A stretch of DNA of 64,000 nt, from contig JBBPUQ010000003.1 of NCBI GenBank assembly GCA_038501195.1, forward strand, positions 4,494,501-4,558,500. The letters run 5' to 3'. The stretch is from Nemania diffusa. Its lineage: Eukaryota > Ascomycota > Sordariomycetes > Xylariales > Xylariaceae. The position numbers and the translations under genes were made by a program. Position 1 is the stretch's first letter, and every line of letters starts with the position of its first letter. Below are positions 12,712 to 23,050 of the stretch, in pieces. A model generated the notes under the pieces. That model did not search any database, was not told the DNA's origin, and saw only the letters and a list, made by a program, of their open reading frames with translations.

Positions 12712-13459
12712 CCATGATGACCGAAGTTTTCCTTATCTCATGAACTGATCTCGCACTCTAGACTTATTCAGATGCCCACCAAAAGCATGAAAATTCAAGT
12801 CCTTCTAAAGAGCAGCACTTTATTAAAAAGATACTAAAAAGACGCTGAGAATGAGAAGGTGGTAAAGACCGAGCCTGGTCGAAGAAGAAGAATGAATAAA
12901 TGCTTAGGTACTATCTAAATAGAGAGAGAGCGAGAGAGAGTGGGCCGCGCGCGGGCAGGCACGGAGCTCTGAGTGGGGTTTTCAGCTGCCTTCGGCCTCG
13001 ACTGCCATTGGCCAACGAGTGGTGTAAGTGATTATGTACCAATGATAAGGTTGTCTCACGTCTCACGGCCGCCAGCGTCGCAGAGAGGCTTGCATCCCGA
13101 CCAGACTTTCGATGGCTTCTTGTACCTCCTTGTGTCTGCCGTGTCTAGAATATGCAAACTTGTACGCACTATTCTAAACTCAATTCGTCTGGTTTGCTTT
13201 TGTTGTCCTACTGCCTACGTGTTTCATTCGGCTTGGAACCACAGCACCCGTTTTTGACGATCTAACCCAGGTTGGTAGGTATTTATCTAACTGCGGACAT
13301 GTACGGTCAGTCTATAGATTATCTAGTCGAGATGTTAACCTAAGATGGGTGTCCTCCCTATCACCCCAAGTGACTGCAGTAAAGCTCTATAAAGTTATAT
13401 GGATAGGCATTCAGTCTAAGCAAGAACCTATCCTACCCAACCTATCCCCCAAAGGCTTC
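12712..13459. other. Promoter side of the membrane-protein gene and 3' flank of the monooxygenase
   Basis: No gene is supported. A GAGAGA-type purine run lies at about 12921-12941, some 210 bases upstream of the membrane-protein start codon, and could be a promoter element. The remainder has no coding signal. Confidence 0.4.
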
Positions 13460-15184
13460 TCACAGCGCCTTCTCGCCGCGTCGCAGGGCCAGCAAACGCT
13501 CTACTTCCCTGGCCGGGTAAGAATTCCAGGTCGCGAAGGTGTTGTCGGCCGCCTTTTTCTCAATCGTTGCATTAGGCACGAATCTCCTCAAGTCCTCGAG
13601 CACCTCCGCACGACGTTCTTGGCTGACTCGAGAGGTGATGCAAATCGTCACCGTGTGGTCGTAGCGGGCTTTGTTGTAGATGTCCAACAGCTCAGGCACC
13701 TGCTCCGGCGTCGTGTCACCCGTGAACACGGCCCCGAGTGCTGCCGCATCCTCGAGCGCCTGCGCGCCGCCTTGTCCTTGATCTAGACAGTTACCGTGGG
13801 ATCAGTACAGCGCGAGCAGGAAGAAACGAATCATGGTCAGTCGAAAGGCGGCTTACGTGGAAGCATCGGGTGTGCCGCATCGCCCATCAGGGCAAGCTTC
13901 CCCTTGACATACGTCGGGGGAGGGTCGCGGGTGACCAGGCTCCAGAGCTTGAGATCCTCTGCCATCTTGCAGAACTCTTGAACTCCCTCGTCGAATCCGT
14001 CGAGGCACTTGGCGAGATCTTCGACGCTTCCCGGATCGAGCCAGGACGACTCACGTCCCTGCCAATCATCGGCTTCAGTAGCATAGTGGATGAGTCCACA
14101 GTTGAAGAGAGTGCCGGACCGGCAGGGGTACACGATCAGACGCTTATGCGTTGATCCAATGCCGCTGGTTTGGTTCATACCGATCGTGTCTAGTAAGTTC
14201 CTCACTAACGGGTTCGCGCGCGCCTTCTCAATGGGGACCAGAAAGCGGAAGACTTTCTGGCCCATATTGATTTTATCTCTGCCGTTGCTAATTACGGCTT
14301 GAACTGTTCGGGACTGCAGATGAGATTCAGTAACAAGTACGGCCACTAACAGGAAGTGCGCCTTGAACTTACGTGTACACCATCTGCTCCGATAACCAAG
14401 TCTCCCCTGACAATGCGTCCATCTTGGAAACAGACCTCACCTGTCTCTGCATTCTACACCGGCTATGTGTTAAAGTAGACCTTGTAATAGGAAGTGTCTT
14501 TGGGCCACTCACTACCGAGTCGACCTTGGAGTTTACATGAATCTTCACGGGCCGGCCTTGGAACCCTTTTTCAGCGAGCAATCTCAACCCATTATGAAGA
14601 TCGACGCGGTGAGCCATCAGCCACGGGTCCGTGATGCCCAGCTTGCCTTGGCCCTCTTGTTCGCCCTAACCAGGCAGTATACGTATTAGTACCTTGATGA
14701 CCAACGTAGCCGGGAGAAAGGAGAAGTGAATGGTTGTCAGTGCTCACTCACCACGGCCCAGAGGAACTTCAAGTCTGCCGAGTAAATCCTGATGGCCTCA
14801 CACTCGACTGGAAAGAGCGTCTTGAAGTCGCAGTCCCAGCTTTTTAACACACGAGTTGCGTTCGGTGCCAAGTGGATGGCCGCACCCACCTCATTTAGGA
14901 ACGACGAGCTTTCATAGACCTGAAATTTATCAGTGCAACGTCCTATGCCGAATGGATCCGTCTTAAGATCCAGTGAGGAATGGAGAAGAAGCTAGTAATT
15001 ACCTCGACATCGTGCCCAGCCCGGTTCACTATAGCACTCACAGTCAGTTGCGGCCTTTCAAAGCGGATATGTAAGTGTTTCGAAACTATAAGAAGTTTCT
15101 GATGTAATATGACCCAAAAAATTACTCACAAGCAATGCTTGCACCTAGGCCACCAATACCAGCGCCGACGACGATGACCTTCAT
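13460..15184 (-). CDS. FAD-dependent monooxygenase, salicylate hydroxylase-like
   Basis: Seven exons are read: 15184-15130, 15028-15003, 14919-14752, 14665-14513, 14453-14373, 14313-13857 and 13782-13460. They give 420 residues, in frame throughout. The joined protein shows all three class A flavoprotein hydroxylase signatures: the dinucleotide-binding GAGIGGLGASIA at residues 7-18 followed by a strand ending VEVYE; GADGVHSRTV (DG motif), rebuilt across an intron; and GDAAHPMLPHQGQGGAQALE (GD motif), in which His is rebuilt from C+AT across the last intron. Such enzymes hydroxylate aromatic or polyketide substrates with NAD(P)H and O2. The length is usual for the family. The true substrate cannot be told; salicylate is only the best-known case. 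Exon 2 is just 26 bases, so an automatic gene finder may miss it. The gene lies between a membrane-protein gene and a SnoaL-like gene on the same strand. Confidence 0.9.
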
Positions 15185-15960
15185 TTCTTCACTATTTGTT
15201 TGAGTAGTCTGCGATGTCGCTTGTTATCCTGTGTGACGTTCTCCATGAAGATATTCGCCTTTCTATTTATTCATCCTTTGACTCATCACTCGCTCGGTTC
15301 CTCGCCCTCGTATAACAACACTTGACGCGGTATCACGGCGTTTCGTGCCAACGCTCTGCCGACTTGCTTCACGAACAAGGTCGCCTGGACGTCATGTCCA
15401 GGGGTAGAAAAGGCGGAGAGGGTCGCGCACTCTTCCTTTCGCGCAAGCGAGCAAGTGCCTAGATAGGAAATAGGTATGAAGGGGGCTTCAACCCCCAACA
15501 TCTTACAACCATGTCAGAGCAAGCTGGTCGCCTCTCGACAAGTCAAGTACGCAGTAAGCACACGCAGTTGTAGGCACACCACTTTCAGGCGTCTATCTCC
15601 CCTCAGTCTCGGTTCAGCCAATTGGTCTAGACGGCGCCCACATCCCGCCTATGCAAGGACTAGCATCGTCTACATACCTACACACCACGATGCCTATTGC
15701 TACCTTGCCACGCACAACCATTAGCTACTGCATATGGATATGAGTAGCTCATTGCGGCAAATGACAAGTCTTGCCGTATAAGTAGTCATCACGCACCTCC
15801 ACTCTCCCAAACCCCACCGATCACACACAGTGTGGCAATTTCGAGAACTACCTACTTACATTAGTACTATGTAAGTGCCTCCTCTTCGCTGTTGGCGGCG
15901 GCATATCGGGAGTTAAAGTTCCCGATATGCCGGGGTGTACCGGATACAGGATACTACGTT
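15185..15960. other. Intergenic promoter region with a perfect stem-loop
   Basis: This is upstream of the monooxygenase gene. Only short open frames are present. A perfect stem-loop, GCATATCGGGA (15901-15911) against its complement (15920-15930), lies about 30 bases before the inverted-repeat element. No gene is supported. Confidence 0.45.
15901..15930. repeat. Perfect 11-bp inverted repeat (hairpin)
   Basis: GCATATCGGGA and TCCCGATATGC are separated by GTTAAAGT, giving an 11-bp perfect stem and 8-base loop. It sits just outside the left end of the TIR element but is not matched at the right end, so it is probably independent of it. Confidence 0.6.
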
Positions 15961-16396
15961 CAGAGTCGGAGTACCAAGAAACCACACACGCCCCATAATA
16001 CACCTAAACACTACAACTTCAAAGGCCTACCAAGCACCCAAATAAAATCGGAAAAATAACATAAAAGATTGTATAAATAGACAAGAAGGAGGCAGTTATA
16101 CAGATATCAGTTATATTATATAAATACAAAGCATAAAGTAGTAAGGTACGTTGTACTATAAAGCAAAACTGTAATACAAGAGGTATAAACCACTATAACA
16201 ATAACCCGAGAGTACGTAGCTATTAACTTCGGTTTACATTGAGTTATATATATCAATACAATCGCCATTCTTTCTACTATCTAACTGCTTACGTAGATTA
16301 ATTTTAGAATTTTATTTGGTTGCTTAGTAGGCCTTTGAAGCAGTGGTATCTAGGTGTATCATAGGGTGTGTGTGGTTTCTTGGTACTCCGACTCTG
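15961..16396. mobile_element. MITE-like element with 88-bp terminal inverted repeats
   Basis: The left arm at 15961-16048 and the reverse complement of 16309-16396 align without gaps over 88 bases. By hand I count 78 identities; eight of the ten differences are transitions. Both ends begin CAGAGTCGGAGTACCAAGAA. The hexamer TACGTT lies directly outside each end (15955-15960 and 16397-16402), which fits a 6-bp target-site duplication. The 260-base interior is A+T-rich (ATATAA, TACTATAA) and encodes nothing, so this is a non-autonomous DNA transposon or foldback element that needs a transposase from elsewhere. The superfamily is uncertain. The element lies in the spacer between the FAD monooxygenase and the SnoaL-like gene. 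Confidence 0.8.
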
Positions 16397-16402
16397 TACG
16401 TT

Positions 16403-17009
16403 TTTAATAACCCATGTTCTTCATCCACAGCCCCTGCCGGATCGGGACGCCGGCGGGCTGCCGAACCACCCGGCGCGGCGTCAAGGATAGCGCTAGCAAT
16501 ATTTTATTTATAAGTACGGGTGTATACTGAAATACATACATACCTATTACTCGATATGGAATATGAGTCACAGATTAGATCGGAAATGCTCATCATTGGT
16601 AAGAAGATATGGCGCATGATATCCTCAGACGAGAGCCTGGAGGTATTACAGTTTAATATGACTGCGATTCAAGATCGGGGCTTCATCTGTTAGATAGAAC
16701 CACCACGATAATCGAGAATGGTGATTCTAAGTAGTTGCGCGACAGAATATAGTATATCTATAGGAAGTTATGTATGTGTACAATACTGAATTAGCATCAA
16801 AACTCTGGAAATTAAAAGGAACTGGTATTACTCTGTATATACTTGTCTCTTCCTAAGTACGTGTCCCTACATTCATCTAATCGGCGTCGTTGAGCGGGAG
16901 CTGAGATGAAGACTACACCTTACAAACAACTCCAGCTCGCTCTTCCATTGCAATTCATTTCACTATTTTATTATTTTCACACTGAACGCCTACCCTTCAA
17001 TGCATCTTA
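16403..17009. other. Intergenic, 3' flank of the SnoaL-like gene
   Basis: A G+C-rich patch at about 16430-16495 (CCGGATCGGGACGCCGGCGG) is followed by A+T-rich spacer. No gene is supported. The tail of this region is probably the 3' untranslated part of the minus-strand gene. Confidence 0.4.
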
Positions 17010-17618
17010 CTATTCCATAGCTCTCATCCCTCCATCCTGCTCCCCAGAACTCGCCAGCTCTCCCCGCCTCGCAAGATACGCCGCGCCAGAATCCGCCCAG
17101 ATCTCATACCGCCTCACCTTCGCCCGCGCGTCGAAGTAGAGGACATAAACAAACGTCTCGTCCCAGCTCTGGCCCGTCTCCCTCCACGTGAACCTAGCCA
17201 TCCCCCGGACCGCGACCTTGCCCCCTTCATATCCATCTCCCACCCTCTCTCCCTCCTCGCCATCCTCCCCCTCCGCCGCACCACCAGCAACAAACTCCAC
17301 AAACCGCATATCCTCGTAACTCAGACACGCCCCCACGATCTCAAAGTACCGCCTCGCGCCCCGCAGTCCGCGGAAGTCCCGCCCGAGGAACGGCGCGAGC
17401 TGCGGGAGCCCGTGCTCGCGGACCAGGACCCCGCTCTCGCTCCCGTCATCCGTGGCAGATGCTGCTGCCGCGAGAGGAGAGGCAGGAGAAGTAGAAGAAG
17501 AAGATGGCAACGAGGAGGAGAAATGCGACAAGATCTCCTCGACCGGCCGTTTCCGCGCAAAGCTGTCGCAAAAGGCCCTCGCGGCCGCCAGGAGCTGCGC
17601 GCGCGCAAGAGGCGGCAT
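17010..17618 (-). CDS. SnoaL/NTF2-like fold protein
   Basis: A single exon of 202 residues starts MPPLARAQLLAAARAFCDSF. The frame is open for 14 more codons upstream, but that extension begins with GTG, so the first ATG is used. The pattern is an amphipathic N-terminal helix, then FLGRDFRGLRGARRYFEIVG, EDMRFVEF, GMARFTWRETGQSWDETF and YVLYFDARAKVRRYEIWAD. This is the helix-then-curved-sheet layout of SnoaL-like proteins, a fold used by small isomerases, cyclases and dehydratases as well as non-enzymes. A Ser-rich insert (about residues 33-60) and a Glu/Gly-rich insert interrupt it. The TATATAAG box 110-120 bases upstream supports a promoter there. Function is unknown. Given the neighbouring FAD monooxygenase and membrane protein, a pathway role is possible but unproven. 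Confidence 0.75.
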   Translation of the reverse strand: MPPLARAQLLAAARAFCDSFARKRPVEEILSHFSSSLPSSSSTSPASPLAAAASATDDGSESGVLVREHGLPQLAPFLGRDFRGLRGARRYFEIVGACLSYEDMRFVEFVAGGAAEGEDGEEGERVGDGYEGGKVAVRGMARFTWRETGQSWDETFVYVLYFDARAKVRRYEIWADSGAAYLARRGELASSGEQDGGMRAME

Positions 17619-18298
17619 CTCGTCGATGAAGACTTGAGGCTTGGCCACCCTTAAAGTCACGGGTTTAGCTCACGGATCCCGATCCGTACACGGAGAGAAG
17701 AAGGGAAACGACTCCTAGAGCACGCGGCTTATATACCGGGGGTTGCGGCGTGTGCCACGTCCAAGGTGAGTGAGGAAGGTGGCGGCGTTAGTGAAATGAT
17801 AACAATGCGTAAATGCGCTTCATAGACTGTTTGTTTAAATTGAGGACATGTGAATAAGGTAAGATCGTCTGGGCACACACGGTCTTCTCTTGGATGTAAC
17901 CTCAAAAGGCCTAAGAGAGATACTTAGGATATTACAAAAGGACCTTTGACGTAGATCGACGTCATAGTTAATAACCATATCAGCCTTACCCGTCTTAAGA
18001 ATATTGGTCGAGCCCGTAAGACGTACTCATAATAAAATAAGGCGGAATAAATAGTATGACGAAAAAATTAATTCATCATATTCGCATTCACATTATATGG
18101 GTTTAAGCCTTTCAGGTATCGATAGTGTACAAACAATCTGTCCTTGATACTAAATCGCAATGCTCCTCAACGCTTGGTCTCGAGACCTCTCCGTCGTTCC
18201 TAGTTGAATACAACAAAAGCAAAGAATAAAGTCCCCGGTGCCCAATACCTGCATGGTTTTTAAAATATACACTAGATGGTCCATGTCTTATCATGAGT
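17619..18298. other. Promoter of the SnoaL-like gene and 3' flank of Cwc22
   Basis: Apart from the TATA box listed separately, this is A+T-leaning spacer with no coding signal. The 65-codon minus-strand frame at 18112-18306 is most likely 3' untranslated sequence of the Cwc22 gene. Confidence 0.4.
17728..17735 (-). promoter_or_regulatory. TATA box of the SnoaL-like gene
   Basis: On the minus strand the sequence reads TATATAAG, 110-117 bases before the chosen ATG at 17618. It is a strong consensus TATA element in an otherwise G+C-rich stretch, at a distance that would place the transcription start near 17700. This spacing is the only basis; no other core element is evident. Confidence 0.5.
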
Positions 18299-21072
18299 TT
18301 AATCACGGTCGTTGTACTTTGTCCTCTTCCGGGGTGGGCTAACAGAGTACGACGAATCTCGTTTTGGTCGAGTGCGCCGGGGCGTCGGACTACGATCCTT
18401 GCGAATAGGAGTACGGCTACGACTCCTTGACGGTGTGAATGACCGGGAGCGAGACCGCGAGTAACTCCGCCCTCGGCTTACGGATCGGGGTTTAGCGGCG
18501 GTCCGAGGAGGGGGTGGACTGCGCGATCTATATCTGGGGGAGCTAGAATTTCGTCTAGCTCGGGGTAATGGACTGCGAGATTTGTACCTCGAATGACTAG
18601 AGTCACGGCGAGCCCGTCTAGGTGGGCTTGCGGAACGCAAGTCCCGCCGGGGAGGTGGACTTCTTGACGAGCTATATGACCGAGACCGCGAACGGGAGCG
18701 AGAAACGCTTTGGCTCGGTGGCTGGGGCCTGGCGCGCCGGGGTGGGCTTCGTGAGTATGAAGCTTGTCGGCGCCGTGGAGGGCTACGCGATGAGCTATAG
18801 GAACGAGACCGTGAACGAGACATGCTTGGACTATACGACCTCGGCCGTCCGTTCTTTGGCGGTGTTCGTGAATACGAGCGACCTCGATCGAGCGCCTTTC
18901 GTGGTGGCGTTCTTGATCGAGAGCGTGATGAGTATGATGACCCAGTATATGAAGAGTAACTAGACACAGAGTCTGTATCTGAGTCTTTCGCAACCGGTGC
19001 AGGGAGTGCTGGTTTCGGCATGTTTGCTAGGTATTCTCGCATCTCTTCGGTGAGTGCCCCCATTCCGATACTGGTGAAATAGTTGATCGAAAACCGAATA
19101 TTGCGAGCGTTGTCACGAGGAAAGAGGCCTTCGAAGCTCGGTTGCATCGTCTCATCTTTCACACGGGCTTGTAGTTTTGGCATGCCTAGTTCTTCGGATA
19201 TTTCCTGAAATAAGATTTTAATGAATATTCGGCTGGCCGAGGTCGTCTCGTCTTCGTTCAAGTGGATAACAGATAAAGCGTGCCAGCCGACTGCGTCTGA
19301 AGCAAACAAGTGGCCGAAAAATCTTGCAATGTTGCGGAGACCGTTGGTGTCATGGCGGTGAATCGTCTCGTACTTGTTCTGGAAAGCTTGCTCAAACAGA
19401 TCTGTCCATAGCCTATTGAGCTTTGCAAACCGTTCTCCGATCAAGCCGAAGAATTTCGTATATGTTTTTTCCTGAGCACAGCACTCCACCACCATTGAGG
19501 GTAACTCGTGTTCCTGGCCGGCGGGGAGGTTGATTTTCAGTAATTTGTGGACGCTTTCTTCCGGGTCGATAGAACTCATGATCGTGAGGTAGATGACCTT
19601 CCTCAAATTGACGAGATCCGTGTTCGACTGATCTTTAATCTCCACAGCCTTTTCTTCCTCGTCTTCTTCCTCTTCCGAGCTTTCATCCTCATCATCCTCA
19701 TCATCGCTGCCCTCCCCTAGAATTTCAGCTCTGAGTCGCTTATAGCTAGCTTCATTTTCTTCCCAGTCCGGATCAAACTTGAAAATATTCAATCCGTCTT
19801 CCACATCTACATTCGCGTCTAATTCGATACGATGGGTGATTTGGTCTTCTTCCTCGATGAGGTCAAGCTCCTCCTTTATGGCTACATCATCCTTGTACCC
19901 ATCCTTGCGCACTTGAAATAGCACTTCGATCATGTATTGGGTTCTTTTGTCGATGTCGGCTTCGTGTAGGATCGATCTAAACTGGTCGAAAACAGCTCGT
20001 GCTATCCCCGGGCTCATTTCTTCCAAATGTTGCCCAACAGCCTTTGTTAGGCCTACGGCAATTTCGACACTGTCGTCCGTGGGTTTTTGTAGGAGTAGGA
20101 GAAGTATTTGCGCAACAACCATCTCGTGGACCACTTGCTGGTTGGCAAGATGTGCCAAAAAGGTTGTTGAAGAACCGGCGACTGCTCGGTCGTTCCGCCG
20201 AAACGACTTTCTGAACTGGATAACCAACCGTTTTACACTTTGACACTCGAGGTTAGTTATCGCCTTTTTAAGCATCATCTGCGAGTGCTTCTAAAGCATT
20301 GGATGTTGCTAGGATATGATCCACGCTAGAAAAAGAGTATTTGTCCTCTTGAAATAATAACAAAATGAGCCGGAATAATACGTACAGAAGTTCGCCCACC
20401 TGGGGAAGCTTAGTATTCACAATTGCAGCCATAGCAGCGAGAACCGGTGTGAAAGGCAAGGAAGACGCTTGCGCCTTCATTATACTTCGACAAAATAGCC
20501 CTATACAAAAAGGAGTCAGCGATAAGCATTTACGGGTAAGCGGAAGAAGGGATTCAGGGGGGAATAGAGTTAAGAATGGTGATAGAAACAAAGCGGTGTA
20601 GCATCTTGGTTCTAAAAAGCTTACCTCTTCCTCGGATAAGATTTAGTTCGAAGAGTTCGGGCACAATATGTTTGATATTGGCTGTGTTGACTTTGTTGAT
20701 CAACCCATTAATCGACTTCTTGAGCGCGTCCCACGCTAGGCGCTGATACTCCTTTGACGTCTTGTCCGTGATCTGTGCTTGGAGCGCCCTCAATCTAGCG
20801 GGTGGTATATACACACCGCCCGATCGCATATTCAGCAATTTCTCGTACTCTGCTTTAGCCGCGGCTTGCTTCTCTTCTTCGGTGGGAAGCTTCGGCGGAG
20901 TACGCTGGCGAGATCGATTGCGACCTTGATTGCGCGGCGGTCTGTATTTGTCGCCGCCTCCATCTCGGTGTCTCGGGTGTTCATCACGGCGAGGCGATCG
21001 AGGCGAACGGGGTATCGGTACGGCGTTTGGCGATCGCTCGCCGAGATGAGGTGTAGTCTCGACCTCAGCCAT
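18299..21072 (-). CDS. CWC22: Pre-mRNA-splicing factor Cwc22
   Basis: Exons 21072-20625, 20500-20386 and 20237-18299 give 833 residues. The junctions restore the conserved string [20 protein letters not shown], then [18 protein letters not shown]. The second intron has a textbook ACTAACC branch site. Cwc22 belongs to the spliceosome and docks eIF4A3 so that the exon-junction complex is deposited. Visible parts, in order: an Arg/Pro-rich N-terminus; [13 protein letters not shown] just before the MIF4G domain (about residues 110-330, starting [18 protein letters not shown]); an acidic stretch ([17 protein letters not shown], about 370-390); the MA3 domain (about 400-510, [20 protein letters not shown]); and an RS-rich tail of about 220 residues with many SRSRSY and SPPRR repeats. 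The tail is longer than in yeast Cwc22 and more like metazoan SR-type tails. Confidence 0.95.
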
Positions 21073-21900
21073 GGTGTTTTTCTCAGTACGCGCCGTGCTG
21101 TACGTTCATAACACAAAATAATATATTTTCGTCTGTTTCTAGGGTCGAGTGTGCGGGTTCGGAGATGACAGAGATGCGGCGAAACATCTGTGTTGGCAAA
21201 GCTGTTGGTTGGGTTGTTGGCGAAATTATTCGCGATCGTGACTAGACTTTGGAGGTAGGCAGCTAGCAGCATGCTTTGAATAGGTATGGATAGAGACGAG
21301 GCTGGCAAAAAAATTAGCGGGGATAGCTCTTGCGGCGTGGGTGTGATTGGTTTATTTTGTTGGTAAGATCAGCCCACACCCAAGCTAGTGGTACTTCCCT
21401 TTAGGTGCATAGATTTCATGGCTGTCCGTATGCCTCTAAGCAACTTTCTTTCTTGTATGATGTCTTTATTAAAGCTTGAAATATTTTACTTATATGTAAT
21501 CCTTTATTCAAATATTAGCTGAAGAACATGTCTGTGAAACTAACTTAATATTCTTGTAAATACCTATACACATATACAGTGATCCCGTTCCTGGCTGCAT
21601 GGTTCCCCTATTGTCATGCACCTGCCTATCCCCTAGCTCTCTCAGCCCCTCCAGAGGATCCACCCCGTCGCGTCTAGTATCGTGTCAATTAAGTAGTGTA
21701 CAGGCTACATTTCTCATTACAGAATAGCGTCACTCAAACCACTACTGAGTCCCTAATTGCCAACAAGACATCTCCTCCAAAGCGACAAGAACTAAACCAC
21801 CAAAATTAGCTTCACAAAGAACGAGAGTGATCAGTCAACTATACAAGACCTAATACCACGCTCTTCATCGTCTTGCATTCTACCCGGAACCCAATTGACA
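21073..21900. other. Divergent promoter region between Cwc22 and Dpm2
   Basis: About 830 bases separate the two divergent start codons, so this must hold both promoters. No coding signal is seen. No clear TATA box stands out on either side. Confidence 0.5.
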
Positions 21901-22395
21901 ATGGTAGGCGGCGCAACCTTCGTCACGACTTGCCCCAGTCCTGCAGAAGCATACATCTATATCTATATGCCTACAGATCTCCTCAGACACCTATAACCCC
22001 CCAGCTGCCTATCCCGCTCAACAATTCAACGCCCACAAGCTAACAAACCCCGCCCCTGGATCTAGCTCGGGACTCTCGTCGGCCTCGCCATGCTCGTGGC
22101 CGCCACCGTCGTCTTCCTGTACTACTCGATCTGGACGTTGGCCATGGTACGTACAATCTCTCCCCCTCCCCCCTCACACGAGCTTCCCACTAAACCACCT
22201 TCGCAGCCCTTCGTGGACCTCGACCACCCTCTGCACAGCTTCTTCCCCCCGCGCGAGTGGGCCATCCGCATACCCGTCATCCTGATCCTGCTGGGCTCCG
22301 CCGTCGTCGGCTCCTTCCTGAGCATCGTCATGATCCGGAGCAACAGGAAGAAGGCCGCGAAGGCCAAGGCCGCCGCCTCGAAGAAGAAGGCGTAG
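21901..22395 (+). CDS. DPM2: Dolichol-phosphate mannosyltransferase subunit 2 (regulatory)
   Basis: Three exons are read: 21901-21903 (ATG only), 22066-22146 and 22207-22395, giving 90 residues, the usual length for Dpm2. The protein reads MLGTLVGLAMLVAATVVFLY, then WTLAM joined to PFVDLDHPLHSFFPPREWAI, then a second membrane helix RIPVILILLGSAVVGSF and a Lys/Ala-rich cytosolic tail ending KKKA. The family has two transmembrane helices. It stabilises the catalytic subunit Dpm1 in the ER membrane for synthesis of dolichol-phosphate-mannose, the donor for N-glycans, O-mannosylation and GPI anchors. The KKxx-like end fits ER retention. The ATG-only first exon is inferred from ATG followed directly by GTAGGC and a TCTAG acceptor with a GCTAAC branch site. 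The second and third exons are certain. Confidence 0.88.
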
Positions 22396-23050
22396 ACCCG
22401 GGGGGACGGGAAAGAGCGAGAGGGAGAGTGAGAGAGAGTTGGGAACTAGGGCGGAAATAGGTGCCCTTACCAGGGAAAGAAACGATCCAAATAAAGAGCT
22501 ACTCCGGAAACTTATATAACTTATCTTTCGCCATACGATGGAAGGAGTTCTCAGATAGACTACTAGAAAGCTTACTGGGTAGGATGAGAATTTCACCTGA
22601 AAATTAATGCACTGCCAAAATGGGTCCTTTAGTAGACCACCTATTCCCAATCGAAAGAATCTTGTTGTAGAATTTGACGTACAGGGTATGAATGAGAAGC
22701 TAAAGCAGTTTGTAGAGTATTCCAGGCATATCACACATTCAGAACAAACTTAGGGGTGACTTCAACGGTGTCTAGTGTATTGTTATAACTCCATATGCTA
22801 GCGAGACCGTATGTAATGTGTCATGTGTCGGTAATGCCGAAATCGATGCCATTGCTCCAACTCCAGACAATTGACTAACCACCCAGATCAAGCGAGAGTC
22901 AAGCCGATGAGGCGATACGCAGTTGATCAAGGCCACAAAACTTCAACCCCGGGACTAAGTGGCGTGTGGAAACAAATGCAGTTGCAAAGAACGAACCAAG
23001 TCAGTTGTACCGAAAGAACATAAACTCAGGTTGTCCATCAACGAACTGTA
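22396..23050. other. Intergenic region between convergent Dpm2 and the propeller-like gene
   Basis: This holds the 3' flanks of both genes. A GAGAGGGAGAGTGAGAGAGA purine run lies just past the Dpm2 stop (22409-22438). No gene is supported. Confidence 0.45.
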
